27,696 nucleotides of DNA from an uncultured Eubacterium sp. Its GTDB lineage: Bacteria > Bacillota > Clostridia > Lachnospirales > Lachnospiraceae. Within the stretch, counting starts at the first letter, position 1; each line of letters begins with the position of its first letter. Location of the stretch: assembly GCA_910585745.1 (NCBI GenBank), contig CAJUFM010000026.1, forward strand, positions 1 through 27,696. Direction: 5' to 3'. Positions 22,197 through 27,696 of the stretch are shown piece by piece. Below the pieces are notes generated by a model that made no database searches, was not told where the DNA came from, and saw nothing but the letters and a program-made list of their open reading frames with translations. The translations under genes were made by a program, and so were the position numbers.

Positions 22197-23834
22197 ATGA
22201 ATACAAAAATAGAAAATATTGTAATTCAAGGGATTTCTTCTTATGTCCCAGAAAATTTTGAAGATAATATGGATTATATTTCTCTGCTTGGAGAACGCCG
22301 GATCAAGAAGCAGATCAAACTGACAGGGATACGAAAACGACATACGTCATTAAAATTTCAGCACTCTTCTGATCTTGCTGCCTTTGCTGCTGAAAAACTG
22401 ATCCGTGAACTCGGGTGGAACAAAGAAGAAATTGGCATTCTTATCTTTGTCGTACAGGGAGGAGACTATATTATCCCTTCTACTGCAATTCGTTTACAGG
22501 AACGACTGGGACTGCCAAAAGAATGTGTTGCCTTTGATATTAACCTGGGATGTTCAGCATTTAATTATGGGGTTCAAACAACGGCTACAATATTAAACTC
22601 TTCTTTGGACTTCGAAAAAGGATTATGTCTTATAGGAGATACAACTTCCAGTCTAAAAACAGCTCGTTCATTTAATAAAGAAGCACTTTCACTGCGTTTA
22701 CTTTCCGGTTCCGCAGCATCTGCCATCGCATTGGAAAAACAAAAGGGTGCTTCTATGATATTCTATGGCGGTTGTGACGGCAGCAATTACGATGCGATCA
22801 TTAAAACAAGTCAGCATAGCGATGTTATGATGAAAGGAAATGTCGTATTTGATTTTGCCATCAATCACGTCTCCCAGCATATTATTGATTTTAAGAAAAA
22901 ATATTCATTAACAGAAAAAGATATTGATTATTATGTCTTTCATCAGGCACAGAAACTAATGCTGGAAAGTATGATAAATACCTGTGACATCCCACCAGAA
23001 AAAGTATTATTTTCTCTGATGGAGTATGGTAATACATCAGGGGCCTCTATTCCTCTGACACTCAATTCCAATGCAGATTTAATAAAGAAAAAAGAGAAGG
23101 TCCGTCTTCTATTGTGTGGATTTGGTGTTGGTCTTTCCTTTGGTATCACCTATTTGGAAATGAAGACAGCTCATATCACAACAGTAGGGGAAACAGATAA
23201 ACTTTTTGATGTAGAGAAACTGCCAAAAAGGCGTTTGCATGATCTGACTATTATGGTATTTGATGCAGACCAGTTAATGGGAGAATTTCTTTCGGAATTA
23301 TTAGACAGAGATGATCCTTCTTTAATATTGTGTGGACATAATGAAACAAAGTTAAAAGCAATACAGGAAAAACTTCATTATAACAGTAAGATTATTTCAT
23401 ATAAAGATAAAGAAGAGTTTTCCATAAAATTTAAGCAGATACACGACGAGCAGATCGATGGTATCGTAAATATCAAAGAAGAAGAGATTGCAGAGTTGCT
23501 TGTAACACAGGATTTCTTTGCACAACAGCTTAGTGTGGTACTCATCGATACCGAAGATCAAAGCAAGAAACTGGATAAATTTGAGCATATTTTCAGAGAG
23601 CGCCTTCCCAATGCCAGAGTGAATATGGTCTGTTACAAAAAAGAAAGTCTGGATATATACGTTCAGCATAAAGAAGGGCAGCCCTGGGGTTATAAGTTTC
23701 TCAAAACCAACCTGCCAACAGATATGATTCGGACAAATTATGTTTATAAAGGAACCAGATTTTTACTGCATGAAGATTCCCGATTTGTTTCCGGTTCAAT
23801 TCTCCATGTCAGTGATCAGATAGAGTGGTTTTAG
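22197..23834 (+). CDS. KAS III fused to a strongly degenerate SDR-like domain
   Basis: A 545-residue protein. Residues 1-335 are an intact KAS III with Cys119 (DINLGCSAF), His249 (FHQAQKL) and Asn279 (YGNTSGAS). Residues about 345-545 correspond to the SDR-like half of the fusion at 11712 (LTIMVFDADQLMGEFLSELL aligns with its Rossmann start, and the C-terminal FLLHEDSRFVSGSILHVS with its end). The glycine loop is gone and no Tyr-x-x-x-Lys pair is seen, so reductase activity is very unlikely. ATG start with AGGAG upstream. It is the last gene of the right arm and converges on ptsI with only 38 nt between the stop codons. Confidence 0.87.
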   Translation: MNTKIENIVIQGISSYVPENFEDNMDYISLLGERRIKKQIKLTGIRKRHTSLKFQHSSDLAAFAAEKLIRELGWNKEEIGILIFVVQGGDYIIPSTAIRLQERLGLPKECVAFDINLGCSAFNYGVQTTATILNSSLDFEKGLCLIGDTTSSLKTARSFNKEALSLRLLSGSAASAIALEKQKGASMIFYGGCDGSNYDAIIKTSQHSDVMMKGNVVFDFAINHVSQHIIDFKKKYSLTEKDIDYYVFHQAQKLMLESMINTCDIPPEKVLFSLMEYGNTSGASIPLTLNSNADLIKKKEKVRLLLCGFGVGLSFGITYLEMKTAHITTVGETDKLFDVEKLPKRRLHDLTIMVFDADQLMGEFLSELLDRDDPSLILCGHNETKLKAIQEKLHYNSKIISYKDKEEFSIKFKQIHDEQIDGIVNIKEEEIAELLVTQDFFAQQLSVVLIDTEDQSKKLDKFEHIFRERLPNARVNMVCYKKESLDIYVQHKEGQPWGYKFLKTNLPTDMIRTNYVYKGTRFLLHEDSRFVSGSILHVSDQIEWF

Positions 23835-23872
23835 GGGGAATTCTCATAAATAGGAGAAGATCGGGATACTCC

Positions 23873-25501
23873 TCACTCTCCTCTCCGGATCCCCCGGATC
23901 CGCTTCCTTACTTTCAGTACCATGGAGGGAGCTACCGACAGCTCGTCCACTCCCATCTCGACAAACCGCTCCGCCAGTTCCAGGTCCGCCCCCAGTTCAC
24001 CGCAGATTCCCGCCCATTTTCCATGTTTATGGGCATTATCCACCACAATCTGTATCATTTTCAGAACTGCTCTGTGATGGGGATTGTAGAAATCATCCAG
24101 TTTTTCGTTCTGGCGGTCAATAGCCAGAGTATACTGTGTCAGGTCGTTGGTTCCTATACTGAAAAAATCTACCATTTCAGCCAGTTCATCACTGATCATG
24201 ACCGCTGCCGGAGTCTCCACCATAATCCCCTGCTCCGGGATCTCATAGGGGATCTGGACCCGGTACAACTCCTCTTTCACTTCTTCCATGATCTCATGAA
24301 TCTTCTGTACCTCTTCCGTGGATGTTATCATCGGGTACATGATAGAAAGATTTCCAAATACTGCTGCCCGGAGCAATGCCCGGAGCTGTGTCTTAAAAAT
24401 CTCTGGCTGCTTCAAGCAGATCCGGATGGCCCGGTAACCCAGGGCAGGGTTTTCTTCTCTCCCCAGATTAAAATAGTCCACTTGCTTATCTGCTCCGATA
24501 TCAAGAGTTCGGATGATCACTTTCTTTCCCGCCATCATCTGCACAACGTGCTTATATGCCTGGAACTGCTCTTCCTCCGTGGGAAAGGTGGTTTTTCCGA
24601 GATACAAAAACTCACTTCGAAACAATCCGATGCCTTCCGCATCGTTTTCCAGCACATACCCCACATCCCTGACGCTTCCGATGTTTGCATACAGATGGAT
24701 GCGGTATCCATCCTGGGTAACGGTATCCTTGCCTTTTAATGTCTGCATCAGCCGGTGCTTCTCCCGCTCTTCTTCCATCTTCTTTTCTGCCTCGCCGCAT
24801 ACCTCTTCTGTCGGTTCAAAGGTTATTTCTCCCTGGTATCCATCCACAATGGCTCTTGTTCCCGTCTGAATCTCCTGCAGATCCATGGGGACCCCGATCA
24901 ATGCCGGTATGTTCATCATACGGGCGAGGATCGCCGTATGGGAATTGGAAGAGCCATGTATCGTAGCAAATGCCAGAATTTTATTTTTATCCATCTGGAC
25001 GGTTTCACTGGGGCTCAGATCATCTGCCACAATGATGGAAGGTTCCATGGTGGTAAGATCCACTTCTGCCTGTCCTTTCAGATTCTTTACCAGGCGGTTT
25101 GAGATGTCTTTAATATCCGCCGCCCTGGCCTTCATATATTCATCCTCCATATTCACAAACATTTCAGAAAAATTGTCCCCGGTCACTGCCACCGCATAAT
25201 CGGCATTGACCTGCTCCGTACGGATCATATTCTGTATGGCATCCACATAATCTTCATCTTCCAGCATCATCTGATGCACTTCAAAAATAGCCGCATTGGC
25301 CTCTCCGACCTCCCGCAGCGCCTTATCATATAATGTTTGAAGCTGTTTTTTTGCCTGATCTGCTGCCTCCTCCAGTCTTGCGATCTCCATCTCCGGATCC
25401 TCAATCCGGTTGCGTTTCACCTGTGTCTCTTTGTTTGCCAGCACAACGACTGGTCCCAGTGCGATGCCTTTATATACAGATTTTCCTTTATATGATCTCA
25501 T
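23873..25501 (-). CDS. ptsI: Phosphoenolpyruvate-protein phosphotransferase (PTS enzyme I)
   Basis: A 542-residue EI. The phosphohistidine lies in GSSNSHTAILAR (His188), with LFRSEFLYLG, ALGYRAIR and SIGTNDLTQY in the PEP-binding barrel and ICGELGAD near the C-terminus holding the catalytic cysteine. EI takes phosphate from PEP and passes it to HPr, energising sugar uptake in the cytoplasm. ATG start with GGAGG 6 nt upstream. No ptsH is adjacent. This housekeeping gene marks the right boundary of the biosynthetic locus. Confidence 0.96.
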   Translation of the reverse strand: MRSYKGKSVYKGIALGPVVVLANKETQVKRNRIEDPEMEIARLEEAADQAKKQLQTLYDKALREVGEANAAIFEVHQMMLEDEDYVDAIQNMIRTEQVNADYAVAVTGDNFSEMFVNMEDEYMKARAADIKDISNRLVKNLKGQAEVDLTTMEPSIIVADDLSPSETVQMDKNKILAFATIHGSSNSHTAILARMMNIPALIGVPMDLQEIQTGTRAIVDGYQGEITFEPTEEVCGEAEKKMEEEREKHRLMQTLKGKDTVTQDGYRIHLYANIGSVRDVGYVLENDAEGIGLFRSEFLYLGKTTFPTEEEQFQAYKHVVQMMAGKKVIIRTLDIGADKQVDYFNLGREENPALGYRAIRICLKQPEIFKTQLRALLRAAVFGNLSIMYPMITSTEEVQKIHEIMEEVKEELYRVQIPYEIPEQGIMVETPAAVMISDELAEMVDFFSIGTNDLTQYTLAIDRQNEKLDDFYNPHHRAVLKMIQIVVDNAHKHGKWAGICGELGADLELAERFVEMGVDELSVAPSMVLKVRKRIRGIRRGE

Positions 25502-25586
25502 ATGGTTTCCTCCATTTTATAGCTCTTCTTAACGCTGGTCACTGTTATTATAATGATACATATCCCTGGCATTTATACAGAACGAT

Positions 25587-25611
25587 GAGAAACACGCTTT
25601 GCGAGTTTCTC
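25587..25611. repeat. Short hairpin upstream of ptsI
   Basis: GAGAAAC (25587-25593) pairs perfectly with GTTTCTC (25605-25611) around an 11-nt loop. It lies between the terminator at 25650-25691 and the ptsI leader. A TATAAT lies further downstream on the minus strand, about 45 nt from the ptsI start, so the hairpin is probably upstream of the ptsI transcript. Function unknown. Confidence 0.4.
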
Positions 25612-25649
25612 ACGTTCGCGGGTGGCGCCATGGCTTGTGCTTTCCGCGC

Positions 25650-25691
25650 AAAAAAGACCATGAACCGATACCAGATATCGACTCATGGTCT
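25650..25691 (-). terminator. Rho-independent terminator after DUF3795 gene
   Basis: On the minus strand AGACCATGA pairs with TCATGGTCT, with an inner CGATA/TATCG stem, and is followed directly by a run of T. The stem spans 25655-25691 and lies 17 nt beyond the stop codon of the DUF3795 gene. Confidence 0.88.
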
Positions 25692-25707
25692 GTCTTTCCT
25701 TTTCCTA

Positions 25708-25989
25708 TTATTGATCTTTTTTCAAAGCCTGAATCCGCATTTTAACATTTTCAGCAAATTCCTCGTCGCTAAACTTAGGATCTCTTACCTTCATCCAGAT
25801 TTCACAAGGAGCCTTGCTGCATTCTCCACAGTTTCCGAACCCCTTATTATTTACGGTGCAATCATAGATCGCACATACCGTTCCCTCCGGCATGTGGAAA
25901 ACCTTTCCGCTGCATTCATTGCAGCCGGAACACTCCCCATAACAATAGCATGTACTGCAGTCGGTGCCGCAAACACTTAGATTTGACAT
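25708..25989 (-). CDS. DUF3795 cysteine-rich protein
   Basis: A 93-residue protein opening MSNLSVCGTDCSTCYCYGEC and carrying 15 cysteines, mostly in closely spaced groups (CGTDC, CYCYGEC, CSGCNEC, CGEC), followed by PCEIWMKVRDPKF. This matches the DUF3795 family, presumed to bind zinc or an iron-sulfur cluster; its function is unknown. ATG start with AAAGGA upstream. It follows the AraC-type gene by 42 nt, so the two may share a transcript that ends at the terminator at 25650-25691. Confidence 0.85.
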   Translation of the reverse strand: MSNLSVCGTDCSTCYCYGECSGCNECSGKVFHMPEGTVCAIYDCTVNNKGFGNCGECSKAPCEIWMKVRDPKFSDEEFAENVKMRIQALKKDQ

Positions 25990-26031
25990 ATCTGACCATT
26001 CCTTTCCTATGTGATATTTGGAACAATCATA

Positions 26032-26898
26032 TCAATTTTTGTGCTGCCGGTATTGTATATTTTGGACATCTTTGTGAGCATAGTTCTTCGCTGTCTGGAT
26101 GTCCATGGCATGATACCGCTTAAATTCCCGCAGCAAATGGGACTGATCCGTAAATCCATATCGGTGTACAGCATCTTGTACATCAAATTGTGTATCTGTG
26201 ATGATCTCATTCCACAAGTACTGATAACGGATTAAATTGCTGAGTTTCTTTGGTGTGATACCGATATATTCGTGAAACAACCTTTGCAGCTGACGGCTGC
26301 TGACAAAACACTCTCCTGCCAGCTCCACGGCACTTTGCCTTCCCTTGTTCCGGATTATATGATGGACTGCCTTGTCGATCACACTGTGCTGTTTGATTCC
26401 AGGCAGCTTTCTGACAAACATTTCCTCTGCTGTTTTGATCCGTTCTTCCAATGTACTTTTTTCCAATAACTGACTTCGCAACAGATGATCCAGCCACCAA
26501 AACCGGGACTGCACATCAAAATAACCATTTATGGTGTCTTTCAGGGAATCCTCTGAAAATGTATAAACTCCCCAAGCATAAAACCGAATGGCAAAAACAG
26601 ATACGAGATGTCCCGTCTCCTCTTTGTGACAATCTGAAAAAGCAGCGTCGTTGATTCCGCAAAAGCCTCCGGTTATCGTATGGTCTGTATGGTCAATATG
26701 ATATATGATGTCCGCACAGGTATCCGGGACGACAATATCCCCAGCATTTCTTTTCTCTTTTATCACATAAGGAATCTCACTTCCCCAAAAACAGCGAATG
26801 TATTTGGCCAGTTCCGGATTCATCGGCAGCACCTCTTTGTATATTTTATTTTTCCGAAAAGGAGCTGCCGTCAACGGCATATAAAATGTATCTTCCAT
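26032..26898 (-). CDS. AraC-family transcriptional regulator
   Basis: A 288-residue regulator. The C-terminal third carries the two helix-turn-helix units: ELAGECFVSSRQLQRLFHEYIGITPKKL, then DVQDAVHRYGFTDQSHLLREFKRYH. The N-terminal 170 residues resemble the DUF6597-type sensor domain found in many Firmicute AraC proteins (MNPELAKYIRCFWGSE, VVPDTCADIIYH). Ligand and targets are unknown. ATG start with AAAGGA about 10 nt upstream. No direct link to the biosynthetic locus is visible. Confidence 0.9.
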   Translation of the reverse strand: MEDTFYMPLTAAPFRKNKIYKEVLPMNPELAKYIRCFWGSEIPYVIKEKRNAGDIVVPDTCADIIYHIDHTDHTITGGFCGINDAAFSDCHKEETGHLVSVFAIRFYAWGVYTFSEDSLKDTINGYFDVQSRFWWLDHLLRSQLLEKSTLEERIKTAEEMFVRKLPGIKQHSVIDKAVHHIIRNKGRQSAVELAGECFVSSRQLQRLFHEYIGITPKKLSNLIRYQYLWNEIITDTQFDVQDAVHRYGFTDQSHLLREFKRYHAMDIQTAKNYAHKDVQNIQYRQHKN

Positions 26899-26921
26899 AG
26901 AAATCGTTTCCTTTAGTACAT

Positions 26922-27696
26922 TTATTTCACAGATTTTACCTTAGACCACCCAGAATAGAACTTTTTCATCTTGCCATCGATCTTTACCGTCTTATAGGTC
27001 CGTATTCTGACATAATACCGTTTTCCTGCCTTATTCCTGGAAAACTTTCTGGAAAGGGTCTTATTGCTTTTAACCGTTACTGTCTTCGAGGCCTTTTTCT
27101 TAAATTTTTTGCTGGTAGAATACTGGATCTCGTAGCCGGTAGTCTGCACACCCTGTCTCTTCCACTTAGCTATAAACCGCTTTGCCTTTGAAATAAGCCG
27201 GAATCCTTTTACACTTTTAGGTACAATGTTAAAATACTTCTTAATTTTTGTACTCTGATCCCCATTAAAAATGACTGTTACCGATGCCCGCCCTACTTTC
27301 ACGTTATTCTGATACAACAGCTGATAATTTTCACTGCTGATTACATTTCCTGCTGTGTCAGTAACATGCACTGCAGGCTTTTGAGCTTTCCCTGTATAAA
27401 CCAGAGATTCGGAAGAAATCTTGACCACTACCCCTTGGTTGTTACCAGTCTGGGCTGGTGTCGGCTCCGGCATAACACCTGGTGTCAGAGACGGCAGCGG
27501 TGACTGTATTGATCCCAGGGATCCTCCCCCTGCCGGAGGAGTTATCTCCGGAATCTGTGGTGGAGTTACTGTCGGTTTATCCGGGTTCCCCGGCTCTTCT
27601 GTCGGCTCCGGGGTTCCTGTTGGTGCTATTGTCGGAGCTATTGTCGGTTTATCCGGGTTCCCCGGCTCTTCTGTCGGCTCCGGGGTTCCTGTTGGT
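26922..27696 (-). CDS. Secreted Pro/Thr-linker protein with Ig-like and FN3-like C-terminus, partial
   Basis: The C-terminal 257 codons of a gene whose start lies beyond the right edge; the frame is open to position 27696. The visible N-terminal part is a Pro/Thr/Glu-rich linker with a repeated unit (PTGTPEPTEEPGNPDKPT). It is followed by an Ig-like module (SLVYTGKAQKPAVHVTDTAG, then SVTVIFNG) and an FN3-like module (FIAKWKRQGVQTTGYEIQYS, then YYVRIRTYK, ending YSGWSKVKSVK). Such tails are common on secreted or wall-associated proteins of Lachnospiraceae. The catalytic or binding domain is not in the window. An internal Met at 27473 is not a plausible start because the linker continues upstream without a break. 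Confidence 0.82.
   Translation of the reverse strand, partial: PTGTPEPTEEPGNPDKPTIAPTIAPTGTPEPTEEPGNPDKPTVTPPQIPEITPPAGGGSLGSIQSPLPSLTPGVMPEPTPAQTGNNQGVVVKISSESLVYTGKAQKPAVHVTDTAGNVISSENYQLLYQNNVKVGRASVTVIFNGDQSTKIKKYFNIVPKSVKGFRLISKAKRFIAKWKRQGVQTTGYEIQYSTSKKFKKKASKTVTVKSNKTLSRKFSRNKAGKRYYVRIRTYKTVKIDGKMKKFYSGWSKVKSVK
27571..27696. repeat. Tandem 72-bp period repeat with identical 54-bp units
   Basis: Positions 27571-27624 and 27643-27696 are identical over 54 bp, with an 18-bp spacer between them. They encode the Pro/Thr/Glu linker of the partial secreted protein, and the array is cut by the window edge, so copy number is unknown. Confidence 0.92.

Noticed and set aside
23835..23872. A strong bidirectional terminator between the right arm and ptsI
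   Set aside because: Only weak 4-5 bp stems (for example TTCTC with GAGAA) are present and there is no T-run, so the evidence is insufficient.
23825..24739. A 304-codon open frame on the plus strand opposite ptsI
   Set aside because: It lies fully antisense to a well-conserved enzyme I gene, has no recognisable motif and is rich in Cys, His and Pro as expected of an antisense shadow.

Overview
The window looks like the chromosome of a low-to-mid GC Gram-positive Clostridia, most likely a Lachnospiraceae-type gut bacterium. The grounds are purine-rich Shine-Dalgarno sequences, mixed ATG/GTG/TTG starts, a clostridial-style PTS enzyme I, a DUF3795 cysteine-rich protein, and a secreted protein with a Pro/Thr linker and Ig/FN3-like C-terminus. 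No exact species can be named from sequence alone.

Layout. Positions 1-9118 (left arm, all minus strand) form one operon-like run, read from 9118 toward 1: SDR reductase, KAS III, acyl carrier protein (ACP), KAS III, a KAS III homologue without a catalytic cysteine, ACP, FabZ-like dehydratase, acetolactate-synthase-like ThDP enzyme, NeuB-like synthase, LuxE-like acyl synthetase and the start of a LuxC-like acyl reductase. Positions 9255-10399 hold a tyrosine recombinase gene flanked by a perfect 27-bp inverted repeat; each copy is itself a palindromic recombinase-type site with a 7-bp asymmetric spacer. Positions 10433-23834 (right arm, all plus strand) form a second run: GNAT-like protein, ACP, KAS III-SDR fusion, SDR, ACP, acyl-AMP ligase, KAS III and a GT-B-like glycosyltransferase; then, after a promoter and a diverged third recombination site at 18330-18398, SDR, GNAT-like protein, ACP, KAS III, SDR and a second KAS III-SDR fusion. 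Positions 23873-27696 are ordinary flank on the minus strand: ptsI, DUF3795 protein, AraC-family regulator and a partial secreted repeat protein. No stretch longer than 300 bases lacks a gene; the largest gaps (6818-7042, 9119-9320, 25502-25707) hold hairpins, recombination and promoter elements, and a terminator.

How it may work. The central segment has the architecture of a Hin-type flip switch, with recombinase and an outward-facing promoter inside an invertible segment, but it uses a tyrosine recombinase. In the orientation sequenced, the promoter-like element at 9296-9324 points left, into the SDR-to-LuxC operon; inversion would point it right, into the GNAT-to-glycosyltransferase operon. 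This suggests a phase-variable choice between two related acyl/ketide pathways feeding a surface glycan or glycolipid. KAS III, ACP, SDR, acyl ligase and GNAT genes would build and transfer short hydroxyacyl groups. The left arm adds dehydration, ThDP carboligation, PEP condensation and aldehyde formation. The product and the switching itself are inference; the repeats, motifs and gene order are seen directly.
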